A DNA stretch of 64,000 bases, taken from assembly GCF_900496995.4 (NCBI RefSeq), contig NW_024470398.1, positions 62,001 to 126,000 of the forward strand. The letters are read 5' to 3'. Positions within the stretch are counted from its first letter, which is position 1; every line of letters starts with the position of its first letter. Positions 43,214-54,250 of the stretch are shown here, one piece after another. The position numbers and the translations under genes were made by a program. The stretch is from Aquila chrysaetos chrysaetos (lineage: Eukaryota; Chordata; Aves; Accipitriformes; Accipitridae). The notes under the pieces were generated by a model that was given only the letters and a program-made list of their open reading frames with translations, ran no database searches and was not told the origin of the DNA.

Positions 43214-46200
43214 ATGGCTCTGCTCCCCGCCATCCGCCTGGCCTGCCTCCTGCTCCTGGTTGACCTGGTGGTGCTGGCAGCCCTGGCCCAGCTGGCCCCG
43301 GCGCTGGCCCATTTGGGTCTGGCAGCCGTGTGGCTGGAAGCCGGGCTGCGGCTGCCGGCATTTACCGTGGCCGGGCGGCTGCTGGCGCCGGGGGGTCCCC
43401 GAGGAGCCGCCGTCGTGCTCAGCCTCACCCCCGCCGCCTTCCTCACCCTCCGGAGCCTCTTGGTGCCGTACAGTGCCGCACCGGTGCTGCTGGCCACGGC
43501 CGCGCCAGTTTGGTTGGCCTTGACCCACGGCGCGACCGCTGCGGCGCTGCTGGTTTGGGCCGTGCCGTCGCCCGGCAGGGATACTGGTACCGAGTCACCG
43601 GTGGCCGTGCGGCAGTTGCTGGCGCTGGCCTTGGCCGAGTGGCCCGTCCTTGGCGGTGCCTTTTTCTTCCTGGTGTTGGCCGTGCTGGGTGAGTGATGGC
43701 GGACGTGGGGTCGAGGGGGATCCCGGTGGTGCCGCCACCCCCCCGCGCTCAACACCCGCCCCTACCGGTGCCCGTCCAGGTGAGACCGCGGGGCCGTACT
43801 GCACCGGCAAAGCCCTGGATGCCATCCAGCATGGGGACGGACCCACCTTCTTCACCATCGGCCTGGTCCTCGCCGCCGATTTGGGCAGGTGGGGATCCCT
43901 GTGTCCCCCTTGTCTGTCTGTCTGTCCCCTGCAGCCGGGCTGACGGGGGTCTTTGTGTCCCATCCACTCCCCCCCATCCCCCGCTCCCAGCTCACTGTTT
44001 GCCGGCTGCCGCGGGGGTCTCTTCACCTTGGCGCAAGCCCGGCTCAAACTGGGCACCTGCTACCAGCTCTTTTCCCGCCTGCTGCGCCAGGATCTGGCCT
44101 TCTTCCAGGGGACACCAGCAGGTAGAGGGGGGGTCTCCATCATCCCCCCCCCCCCCCCCCCAGGGCCCTCAACCCCACCACTGACCCCTCACCATCCCCA
44201 CAGCCGAGCTGTCCACCCGGTTGGCCAACGACGTGCCCTTGCTGTGCGACGTGGTGCCGATGAGCACCAATGTGGCGTTGCGGAGCTTGGGGATGGCGTT
44301 GGGGTTGGGTGGCTTCATGGTGGGGCTGTCACCCCGCCTGGCGCTGCTGGCGCTGCTGGAGGCGCCCCTCATCATCACAGCGCGCAAGGTCTACGATGCC
44401 CGGCACCAGGTGACGGTGGGGACAGGATGGGATGGAGGGGACAAGATGGAGACCAGGGGGATGGATGGGATGGGATGGCGGCAACAGGCTGGGATGTGGA
44501 CGGGATGGTGGTGATGGGGTGGGGACAAGGACAGGATGGGATAGTGGAGGTGGGATGGTGGGATGAGGACAAGGGGATGGGATGGGATGGAGACAGTGAG
44601 GAGGGGGTGGGAAGCAGAGAAATGGGATGGTGGGAATGTGAATGGTGGCGACAGGATGGGATGGTGCGGATGGGATAATGGGAGTGGTGGGGACAAGATG
44701 GTGGGATGAGGACAGGGAGGCAGGATGGGATGGCGGGATGGGTATGGCAGGATGGGGGGACTGGAATGGGGACACTGGGGATGGGATGAGGACGATGGGG
44801 TGGGATGGAGACACAGGATGGGACGGTGGGGATGGGATGGGGGCAGTGGGGATGGGATGGTGGGATGGGGACTTGCTGGTGGGGATGGCAGGGAGGGGAT
44901 CAGCGGGGACAGGATGGGGTTGGCAGGGATGGGGACAGCGGGGCGGGGACCCTGGGGTGGGGGGACAGAGGTTTGGAGCTGGTAGGGAAGGGATGGACAG
45001 GGCCAGGCTGGTAGGGATGTCCCATCGCCACCCTATGGGTGCTGAATCCGGCTGCCCCTGCCCAGGTGCTGCAGCGAGCCATGCTGGATGCCACGGCCAA
45101 CACGGCGGCGGTGGTGCAGGAGGCCGTCTCCTCCATTGAGACGGTGCGGACCTTCGCCGGGGAGGAGGAGGAGGAACGCCGCCACAGCCAGGCAGTGACC
45201 AAAATGCTGGGGCTGAAGGACCGGATTGACGTGGAGCAGGCGCTCTTCACCCTCATCCAGCGGGTGAGGCGGGCACAGGAGGGACCCTGGCATTTGGGCA
45301 CCCCTGTTCGCCCACCCCCACCCCACCCACTGACCCCCATCCCTGCAGGCGCTACAGCTGGCCATGCAGGTGCTGGTGCTCTGCCACGGGCGCCGGCAGC
45401 TCCGTGAGGGGACCATCACCACCGGCAGCCTCGTCACCTTCCTCCTCTACCAGGCTAAAGTCAGCCACCACGTGCAGGTGGGACCACATGATGCGTATGT
45501 CCCCCCACACACCCCCCGTGTCCATCTGTCCTCGTCCCCGGTGCCAGCGTCTCTGCCCCATGCAGGCGCTGGTGTTTGGCCACGGTGACTTGCTGAGCAA
45601 AGCGGCAGCCAGTCGCAAGATCCTGGAGTACCTGGACCGGGAGCCCACCGGGGACACTGGGGGCACGTGGGCGCCCACCACGCTGCAGGGCCACGTCGCC
45701 TTCCAGCACGTCTCCTTTGCCTACCCTGCACGCCCTGAACACCTCGTCCTGCAGGTAGAACCAGGGGTCTTAGGGGTCCCCAAGAAGGGGATGGGGGTGT
45801 CACTGAGCACCCACCACTACCAGTGCATTTCCCTGACCTTTGCCCTCCAGGACGTCTCCTTCAAGCTGCACCCCGGCGAGGTGATGGCGTTGGCGGGACT
45901 CAATGGCAGCGGGAAGAGCACCTGCGCGGGGCTGCTAGAGCGATTTTACGACCCTGGGACCGGGGATGTGCTGCTGGATGGGGTGCCGCTACGGGACTAC
46001 GAGTACCGGTACCTCCACCGCCAGGTGAGGGCAGCAGCAGGCGGGCAGGCAGGCAGCAAAACCGCACTGAGCTGTGCCTGGTCTCAGCCTGCGTCTGGGG
46101 GCAGGTGGTGTTGGTGGGGCAGGATCCTGTGCTTTTCTCTGGCACCATCCGGGAAAACATCACCTTCGGGCTGGAGAGCTGTGGGGAGGAGGATGTGAGG

Positions 46201-46775
46201 GCGGCCGCTGCCACCGCCGGTGCCCTGGGATTCATCTTGGCGCTGGACCGGGGTTTTGACACCGGTGAGTGCTTGGGGAGCTGGCGGGGGGACCCCCAGG
46301 CACCCGTGTCCCGCTCACCTGCTGGCCTTTTGTCCTGCAGACGTGGGGGACAAAGGGGGGCAGCTCTCGGTGGGGGAGAAGCAGCGCATCGCCATCGCCC
46401 GGGCCCTGGTGCGGCGACCCACCGTCCTCATCCTCGACGAAGCCGCCAGCGCCTTGGATGGGGAGGGCGAGGTGGCGGTGAGTGGCAGGAGGTGCCGGGG
46501 TGGGGGGGGGTCCCGGCTCCACAATGGGTGCTGATGGGTGCCGGCATCTCCCGCAGCCGCAGCAGTGGGTGCGGAGCGGGTGGGCCCGGACGGTGCTGCT
46601 CATCACCCACTGCCGAAGGATGCTGGAAGCGGCCGACCGCATCGTGGTGCTGGAACGCGGCGCTGTGGTCGAGATGGGGACACCCGCCGAACTGCGGAGC
46701 CGCTGTGGGCCCTACAGCCACCTGCTGCAGCGTGGCCCCGGTGCGGGGAGGACAGAGACCCCACGGATGGACTGA
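43214..46775 (+). CDS. TAP2: TAP2 peptide-transporter subunit, 11 exons, complete
   Basis: Exons: 43214-43688, 43780-43888, 43991-44121, 44204-44409, 45066-45263, 45349-45477, 45566-45754, 45851-46024, 46105-46264, 46341-46477, 46557-46775. The total is 2127 nt, 708 aa. It is the partner of TAP1 in the ER peptide transporter. A hydrophobic N-terminal TMD0 (about residues 1-150) is retained in exon 1, then the core TMD ([15 protein letters not shown] to about residue 450) and the NBD. Motifs: Walker [13 protein letters not shown]-loop [10 protein letters not shown], signature-position LSVGEKQ (non-canonical), Walker [13 protein letters not shown], and switch His in LLITHCR. Exon sizes 129, 174, 160 and 137 equal those of TAP1, as expected for paralogues. 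It is transcribed divergently from TAP1. Confidence 0.96.
44410..45060. repeat. TAP2: GGGAT-rich minisatellite in TAP2 intron 4
   Basis: Repeats of 'gatgggatggtgggatgggg' and 'acaggatggg' variants. No coding potential. Confidence 0.85.
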
Positions 46776-46853
46776 GAGGAGTGGTGGCCGGCTCCTGCCC
46801 CAGCGGCAGGGCAGGAGGAGGGACTGCTGCTGGAAGGACAGAAATTTATATGA

Positions 46854-46859
46854 AATAAA
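46854..46859 (+). terminator. TAP2: TAP2 poly(A) signal AATAAA
   Basis: AATAAA 79 bases past the TAP2 stop, at the inner end of the inverted repeat arm. Confidence 0.8.
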
Positions 46860-46929
46860 GCAGATTTGCTCCAGAGAGGAGCTGGCTGGGGTGTGGGGGA
46901 GCCGCCTGGCCCGGCTGCAAGGTCCCAGG

Positions 46930-48060
46930 TACTGAAGCCATGCGCTCTCCCTCCGGTGTCACTGTCATTATGGGAAGCGTGTGGTGCTGGCCTCGGTGTG
47001 ATATAATTAATCTGCCGGCCTCCCCCTCGTGATAGCGCAGCCAACTGTCCCTTAGACCACAGAGGCTTCACTCGCTTGAGGCCGGCGCATTGTTCACGGC
47101 AATGGAGGACTTGCGCGATGGCTGCAGTGCTCAGGTCAGGGCCACCACTCCATCGCGAGCCCACCCATACGTTGTCTCTCTCCCAATGTCCCACGCACCC
47201 ACCGAGCTGTGAACAGCTCACGACGACGTTCCCAGTCCGGGTCTACCTGAACCACTCCAATTTTTTCCTGCCTGGTCTACTTGCTCCTTGCGTTGATGTT
47301 CTCCAGGGACGTGGCGCTCGGACATCGACCTGATGTGGCTCTACCCAGGCAGCAAGGTCCTGCTGCCATAACGCAGCAGCCCAGCGGGGTTTACCTCTGC
47401 GACCATCGCTGTAGCCACCCCACAGGCCATTGGCCACCCTCTACGAGTGTCCTAGTTTCAGCTGGCATAGAGTTAACTGTCTTCCTAGTAGCTGGTACGG
47501 TGCTACGTTTTGAGTTCAGTGTGAGAAGAATGTTGATAACACTGATGTTTTCAGTTGCTGCTAGTAGTGTTTAGTCTAATGTCAAGGATTTTTCAGCTTC
47601 TCATGCCCAGCCAGCGAGAAAGCTGGAGGGGCACAAGACGTTGGCACAGGACACAGACAGGGCACCTGACCCAAACTGGCCAACAGGGTATTCCATAGGG
47701 AATCGCCGCTCGGGGATTATCTGGGTGCCGGTCGGCGGGTGGTGAGCAATTACACTGTGCATCATCTGTACATTCCAATCCTTTCATTATTGCTGTTGTC
47801 ATTTTATTAGTGTTATCATTATCATTATTCGTTTCTTCTTTTCTGTTCTATTAAACTGTTCTTATCTCAACCCGTGGGTTTTGCTTCTTTTTCCCGATTT
47901 TCTCCCCCATCCCATTGGGTGGGGGGGGAGTGAGTGAGTGGCTGCGTGGTGCTTAGTTGCTGGCTGGGTTAAACCACGACAATGAGTCAGTAGGGAGACA
48001 GAGTACTGGCCACGTTTCTCAGGCAGCAAGCTCTAGGGCCAGCTGGGTGGCTTTGACTTC
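46930..48060 (-). pseudogene. Endogenous retrovirus pol remnant, unit C, interrupted by a solo LTR
   Basis: Minus-strand counterpart of 34360-34920, with the same words (VKPLWSKGQ, LHCREQC, VANGLWGGYSDG). The LTR at 47448-47981 is inserted within it, between the RNase H piece and the preceding (minus-sense) flank at 47982-48060. Confidence 0.6.
47448..47981 (+). mobile_element. Solo LTR, ERVL-like, 534 bp
   Basis: Starts TGTCCTAGTTTCAGC and ends AACCACGACA (TG...CA) with an imperfect 5-bp duplication (acgag/atgag) at the flanks. Unit B lacks it at the same position, so it inserted after the inverted duplication. The AT-rich 'ttctattaaactgttcttat' word gives an ATTAAA-type signal. Confidence 0.85.
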
Positions 48061-48600
48061 TGCAGCGTCCCTCGAAAGATGAAAGATGGAGAGAGACATC
48101 TCACCAAGGTCTGTAGTGACAGGACAAGCGCCGTGGTTTGAAACTGGAAGAGGGGAGATCGAGACTGGACATAAGAAATGTTTTATGATGAGGGTGGGGA
48201 GATGATGGACCAGGTTGCCCAGAGAAGTCGTGGACACCCCATCTCTGGGAGTGTTCAAGGTGAGATAGGACGAGAGGAAAAGGCCTCAAGTTGCACCAGG
48301 GAAGGTTTAGATTGGATATTAGGAGAAATGTCTTCACTGAAAGGGGTGTCAAGCGCTGGAACAGGCTGCCCAGGGAAGTGGTGGACTCACCATCCAGCAC
48401 CTCATGTCTTTCTTGTAGTGAGGGGCCCAAAACCGCACACAGTGTTCGAGGTGCGGCCTCACCAGTGCCGAGTACAGGGGCACGAGCACTTCCCTAGTCC
48501 TGCTGGCCACACCATTTCTGACACAAGCCAGGATGCTCTTGGCTGCCTTGGCCACCTGGGCACAAGGCCATGGGATACAGCTCCGTATCTACGGTGGCCC
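48060..48600. mobile_element. Abutting CR1 3'-end fragments, unit C
   Basis: Inverted counterpart of 33850-34340. CR1 tails read on plus at 48130-48400, and the RT tail ([21 protein letters not shown]) on minus at 48400-48555. Confidence 0.75.
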
Positions 48601-48970
48601 ACCGGTGCCTCTTTGGATCCTTGAAGTATCTTCACTCCCTTGAAGTATCTAACTTTCAAGTCAGGGGTCTGATGTGCCAGGCCATCGAATCCATCTGTCC
48701 CTTTCCTCTGCCCAGCCGGGGGGCAGGACCCCTCGCCCTGACCAGAGCATTCATCACCTGACTCCTGCAACTGCAAACCAAAACCCTTTTCACCCCAAGA
48801 GGAGCCCACGTCTCTCTCGCCCAGGCTGCGTTGCCAGGACTAGTCACAGGTACGATCCTACGGCGGTCCAGCATGGTCCTTCCATGGTACTGGGCACGAG
48901 GGTCGACCCCACGTGGATGTACATCCACTGGATCAGGATCAGGAGGGAGGAGAGGTGTCCTCAGCCCCAT

Positions 48971-49639
48971 CTACTGTGCCTGGGGAATTGCTCGACAGCC
49001 ACTGGAGCAGCAATCTTCCTGGATGGTCCCTTTTTCGCCACTGTTTTTCCCCCACAATTCTTGGCCGTGGGCTTCCAGGACCAAGGGACTGCAGACCATC
49101 TTGGGGAACAGTCTGTCCGCAGCTGAGACAAAAACCCGTGGTGGCGAGGGGGAACAGAGGTCCTCCTTGAATCGCTGGATCTGGCAGACCAGTCCATGGG
49201 CAGCTGGAGCCTCTAACTCTACCCAGTCCACCACAGCCGGGTTGCTGGTGCACATCGTTGCACTCCGTACAAACATCCGCCATACAGACCTTGTGCACTG
49301 GAAGTCATCCCGATCTTTGGGGGACCAATTATTGCCCAGGTCACTGTGGACCACCGCAAACACCCTCAGGTACAGGTATGTTCCTCTCTGGTATGGGTAT
49401 GACCTCGCTGGGTTACAAGATCTTCCTCGAGTAGATACTTTGCTTTCACACTCATAAGAGCCACCTCCAGAGGTGACGGGTGGCTGCCCCTCTTCCGATC
49501 CATCAATCCCACAGTCCCTAGCAGTGGATCCCAGCTGCTGGGCTTCCCTACCTTCTAGTTCCAGCCTGTCAGCCCCACCATCCCAGCATCGGAGCACCCA
49601 GGGAGCAAATGTCTTCACCTGGCTGACAGACACAATCAT
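48971..49639 (-). other. Unassigned 222-codon open frame, unit C
   Basis: Minus-strand homologue of 32618-33289. The first 150 residues are conserved, followed by a different C-terminus (ending CRAIPQAQ) because of a deletion and frame difference. A compact Cys cluster (CCSSGC) is near the end. No domain is recognised; probably retroelement-derived. Confidence 0.3.
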
Positions 49640-49799
49640 TCCCTGTCTCTCGCAGCCCGCTCAGGGATAGGGACCAGGTCGTTCTGCCTCTGCCCCTTCT
49701 CAGGGGAAGAGTCCACTGTGTGGACTTCACTGGGAGTCCTTGACTGCAAGAGCAACTATTACAGTTCAGAGTGGAGCCCCTGGTTTAGTCGCAGTGACT

Positions 49800-50320
49800 G
49801 TCTGCATGACCTTAAACTGGGAGACGTTTGTCTCCGTGCCTGTGTGGCCTCGGACCAGGAGATCCTCTTCTCAGTGCCCGTCTGCTTGGTCTAAGAGCAA
49901 GAGGCCTTCTTATTGGTGCCTGTCTGCGTGGCCTCAGAGCTGGCCACCTCCACCACAGGGACACCAAGGCTCAGCTAGTTCCTGAGGAAAAGCTGGCCAG
50001 TCCCCCTCAACCCCCTCTTTTCCCTTTTTATCGTTGAGTACAACGTGATACGGCCTGCAATATCTCTCGTTAGTTTGGGTCATCTGCCTGGTTGTGTCCC
50101 CTCTCTGCAGCTTGCGCAACCCCCATCTATTCACTGGGGGAGACAAATGAGAAGCAGAGAAGGCCCTGACGCTGTGCAGACATTGTTCACATCCATCGCT
50201 GTGTAACCAACACTGTTCTGGTCACAAATCCTAAACACCGCACTGCGCTGGACTGCGATGAAGAAAATCAACGCTATCCCAGCCAAAACCAGCACAGCCC
50301 TCGACCCGAGGATGCGAGCG
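49800..50320. mobile_element. Minisatellite and truncated LTR fragment, unit C
   Basis: 49800-49980 is the shortened minisatellite. 50030-50296 is the inverted copy of the 'tgtgctggttttggctggga' LTR fragment found in units A and B. Confidence 0.65.
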
Positions 50321-50373
50321 CAGCCCAGGCACCGGCTGGGGAGACACAGCCCGACACAGGATGGGGACCAGCA

Positions 50374-50379
50374 TTTATT
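50374..50379 (-). terminator. Class I C poly(A) signal
   Basis: TTTATT on plus is AATAAA on minus, about 270 bases past the stop, matching copies A and B. Confidence 0.8.
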
Positions 50380-50647
50380 GTTCATACCAGGAAAGGCAGA
50401 CACATGGAAGAAATCAGCTGCAACCTCAAAATTAAAGAATATTGGTAATAATTGCAGCTCTCCAAGTATCAGAAAATAGGATGTTCACCCACCCAGAAGA
50501 GCCACCACCACAGCCAGGGGTGGGCAAGCGCAGCGTGACAAGCTCTCTCTGCAGGCAGCTCTCAGCCTCCTCCAGCACCTCTCTGCGTCCAGCCGGCGAG
50601 AGGGCAGGGGGCCGCATCCAACCATGTGCTGGCCCCTCGTGGAGCAG

Positions 50648-53600
50648 TTAGACGGTGAGCCCTGCAGGGACGAGAGGATGAGACAGTGTCACCCAGGGCC
50701 ACCTCCCTGTCCCCAACCCACTGCTCTGGGGGTCTCGGTGACCCCTCCCACAGCCCACTGCTGGTCCGGCTGCGGGTCCCACAGGGGAGCACAAAGAGCT
50801 GGGGTGCCCGTCCATCCCCCCTGGTCCCACACCATACCTTTGGCTGAGCTGTCAGACCCGCCGTCCGTGCCTGTGAGAGAGAAACAGCCGTGAGCTGACA
50901 GCCCCGTGCTCGCTACGGGCACGGTGCACGTGCCAGGAGCCGGCCCGGGAGCCACGGCCGCTCTGCAGCCACTGGGAGAGCAGGATGGAGCCGTGAGCAC
51001 CAGAGAGGAGACACGATCTCCTCCATACGTCCCCGCTATGGGGATTTAAAGCGGGGCAGCACAGGGAGGACAGGGGATCGGGAAATGCCGGCAGCGGCCA
51101 GAAACCTGAGCCACAAGACCACCCCGGCATTGGGCAGCAGCTGGAGCCAGACCTGCCGCCGGTACTCACCCGATGCCGGGTCATAACCCTTCTTATTCCT
51201 CCCTGCAGAGAGAAAGAGGCATCAGCATCCCCGACAGCCGCCAAGCTTGGGGGGTCCCCAGAGCACAGCAGCTCATGCCCGCAGCCCCTCCTGGCCCCCC
51301 AGCCCCTGCCTTCCTCCCACACCCCTCTGCCTCGCCGGCCCCATCAATTTACCTGATTTGTACTTCCAGAAGGCGAATCCAGCAGATGATGGCAATGACA
51401 AGTAGGATGGCAAAAGCCACCGCCAGGATGATGGTGAACAGGTTGGACTCTGTCTCTGGGGGAGAGCAGGACCGTGAGGAGGGGAAGGGGAACCACCCCA
51501 GCCCACCACTGCTCCACGTGCCCAAGGCCACCGGGCTCACCCCACATGAAGAGGCCGGGCTCGGGCAGGCTGGCGTGCTCCACGCGGCACCGGTACTTGT
51601 CCTTCTCCTCTGGAAGGGCCTCGATGGAGGCCCAGGTGTAGTAGGTGCCATCGCTGTTGGGCGCGATGCTGCCCCACTCGGTCTCCTGGTCCCTGACCTC
51701 GCCGTTCTTCAGCCAGCTGACGGTGATGGGCCGCGGGTAGAAGCCGTAAGCGCGGCAGTACAAGGTCAGGATCCCGTGGGCCTCCTTCCCTGACACTCGG
51801 ACCATGGGGGGCTCTGGGGAGGGGGTGGCGGTGAGAGCTGGCACACGCACCCACAGCAGCCCGTCCCCAGGGTCCCCGTCTCGCCCTCACCTTTCCTCTC
51901 CAGCACGGCCCGCCCGTAGCTCACGTATTTCCTCAGCCACTCAACGCAGTAGTTCTTCAGGTAGTGCTTCATCTGCTCAGCGACAGTCCCGTCCTCCTCC
52001 CACTTCCTCTTGGTGATTTGCGCTCCCGCATCTGCCGCGGTGAATGTCATCTTGTCCAAGTCGAAGGCGATGAAATCCCTCCCATCGTAGGCGTACTGCT
52101 CATACCCCCTGGTGCTACCGTCCTCCAGGATGTCACAGCCCACCATGCGCTGCAGCGTGTGAGCCCCTGAAACACGACCAGGGCAATGGGGCTGAGGGGC
52201 TGCTGCAGCCCTGGGCCTTCAGTGGGGCACGGACCCCCAGCAGTGCCCCCCGCCCCAACCCTGCATGACCCTTGGGGGGGCTCGTGTACCAGCACGAGAG
52301 CTGCCCGCCGTCCTGCCCGGGGCCCACAGCACTCGGGGTGTCATGTAAAGCCATGACACAGACCCCCTGCACCCAGGACGTGCCTGGGCTGGCACCCAGC
52401 CCCACGGCACCCCGGGACAGCACGGGGCTGGGCTGGGTCCCAAATGCTGGGGCTGGGGATGATAAGGAGATGGGATGGGGTGGGGGAAGCCCTTCTGGTT
52501 CTGGGATGGGGGGTCTCAGCACCATGGGGAGGGCAAGGGCCTGGGACACTGGCGGTGGGAGCCCCTCTGGTTCTGGGGGTCTCGACTGCCGTGGGGATGG
52601 TGAGGGGCTGGGACGTGGCGGCCACTCCTGGGCTGGGGTCCTGGGCACTGTGTGTGTGGTGGGGGGATGCGCTGGGCTGGGGTGGCCAGAAGCCCCCCCT
52701 GGATCCAGGCCAGGGGATCCCAAGCACTGTGGGGCTGGGACAGGGCAGCCGGGACCCCCTCGGGCTGGGGGACAGGGTGGCTGGGAGCCCTCTGACAGTG
52801 ACACCAGGCAGGGAAGGGCCGGCACAACATGGGGCAGCAGCGCGGGGCACAGCAGGATCTTGGAGCAGGAGGGGGAAGGAACTCTGCTGTCCCATGGAGC
52901 CCCAACCCCATAGAGCCCCACACTCACCCTTGCTCTGGTTGTAGCGGTCCCACAGCGTGTTCAGGCCAATGTGGGAAATCTGCTGATGGCTCCGTCCTTT
53001 CTGGGTCTCAATGTCCCAGTACTGCTGGTCCAGGTTGTCCGCCATCCAGTCTGCCCGGGGCACCATCCTTCCTGTCTCGCTGTCGTAGCGTACAATGAGG
53101 TTCCCGTCCACGTACCCCACTTCCATAAACTGGGGCACCCCCGGGCTGGGCTCTGACACCGCAACGAAGAAGTAGCGCAGGGAGTGGAATCCTGTGGGGA
53201 CACAGGGAGTGGTTAGAGGTGGGGGGCAGTGGGGCTGGGGGGAGACCCGGGTGAGGGGTCCCAGGGGTGGGCACTGAGGCTGGGTGGGGGTCCCAGGGGA
53301 GCAGATGTGGCGGGGGGGGGGGACAGCTTCAGGGGGATGGGACTGGTGGGGGGATGTCGGGGGAGAGCGCTGTGTGCGGGAGGGGGGTCCTGGTTCCCGG
53401 TGTCAAGGAAAGGGGGGTCCCAGAGGTGTCCAAGGGGTGGGGACCCGGATGCCCGGGAAGGGGGGGCAGGGAGGTCCCGGTGTCCAAGAAAGCAGATCTG
53501 GGGAGGGTCCGGGGGAGCAGGAAGGGGGTCCGAGGCAGGGGGGGGGGAGGTGTCCCTGTTCCCGGAAAAGGGGGACCCGGGGGGGCCCCGGGAAGGGGGA

Positions 53601-53935
53601 AGCGGAGGTGGGGGGGAGTGTTCCCAGGGGGTCCCTGCCACCGGGGAGGGGGACCGGGGCGGTCGGAAAGGGGGGGTCGAAGGGGTCCCAGTGCCCGGGA
53701 GGGTTCGCGGTGCCAAGACAAGGGCGGTCCAGGGGGGTCCCGGTGCCCGGCAAAGGGGGTCCAGGGGGGTCCAGGGGGGTCCCGGTGCACCGGGGGTGTG
53801 GGGGGGGGTCCTCCCGCGTCCCCGCCCGCGCTCACCGCTCGCCGCCCCGACGAGGACCCCCAGCAGCAGCCCCAGTCCCAGTCCCGGTCCCAGTCCCGGT
53901 CCCAGTCCCAGTCCCAGTCCCCGGCCCGGCCCCAT
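50648..53935 (-). CDS. MHC class I heavy chain, copy C (transmembrane exon frame-shifted)
   Basis: Exons (minus): 53935-53836, 53191-52928, 52166-51891, 51813-51541, 51455-51353, 51202-51170, 50870-50838, 50661-50648. Alpha1, alpha2 and alpha3 are open and keep the anchor residues (Tyr7, Tyr58, Arg83, TKRKW, KHY, RKY), the cysteines and the NQS site. Alpha1 differs clearly from copy A in the groove ([19 protein letters not shown]). The transmembrane exon is 103 bp against 99 in A and B. This puts the conserved FWKYKSG end out of frame, giving a hydrophobic segment ending WIRLLEVQI and an early stop in the next exon. Without the shift, the tail would end LTV-stop. It sits at the outer end of the right inverted arm. 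It may be a real truncated-tail allele, a pseudogene or a sequence error. Confidence 0.92.
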
Positions 53936-54004
53936 CGCGCTGCTCCGCTCCGCTCCGGCCCCGCTCGAACTGTGAAACGCCGCGACGGCTCAAGCCCCGC
54001 CCCC

Positions 54005-54125
54005 TCCCCGCCATTGGCGCCGCTCCCTCCCACCCGCCAATGGCAGCCTGGAGCCGCCTCGGACGTCACCGGGTGCCAGGCAGATCGCGTTCCCGCAGGT
54101 TGGAAGCGAAAGCGAAAGCGCCGGG
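54005..54125 (-). promoter_or_regulatory. Class I gene C promoter: ISRE, X and two CCAAT boxes
   Basis: GAAAGCGAAAGC (54108-54119 on plus) is the best interferon-type element of the three class I copies. X2 ggacgtca (54061-54068), X1-like gggtgccagg (54071-54080) and the Y-box ccaatgg (54037-54043) match copy B. A second attggcg lies at 54012-54018. Confidence 0.7.
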
Positions 54126-54250
54126 CGCAGGGCGAAGGGCGAAGGGGGGGGAAGGGAGAGGGGACCCGCGGGACCCCCCGGGACCCGCCACCCCCCGGGA
54201 CCCTCGGAGCCCAACCCCGGCGCCCTCCCCAGCCCCCACCCGGGGTCACC

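Noticed and set aside
47760-47870. AT-rich stretch as a possible origin or matrix attachment site
   Set aside because: It is the 3' part of the solo LTR.
14448-53935. Possibility that the class I copies are MHC class II B or CD1 genes
   Set aside because: The alpha1-alpha2-alpha3 exon series with TKRKW and groove anchors is classical class I; no class II beta1/beta2 features or CD1 hydrophobic-groove features were seen.
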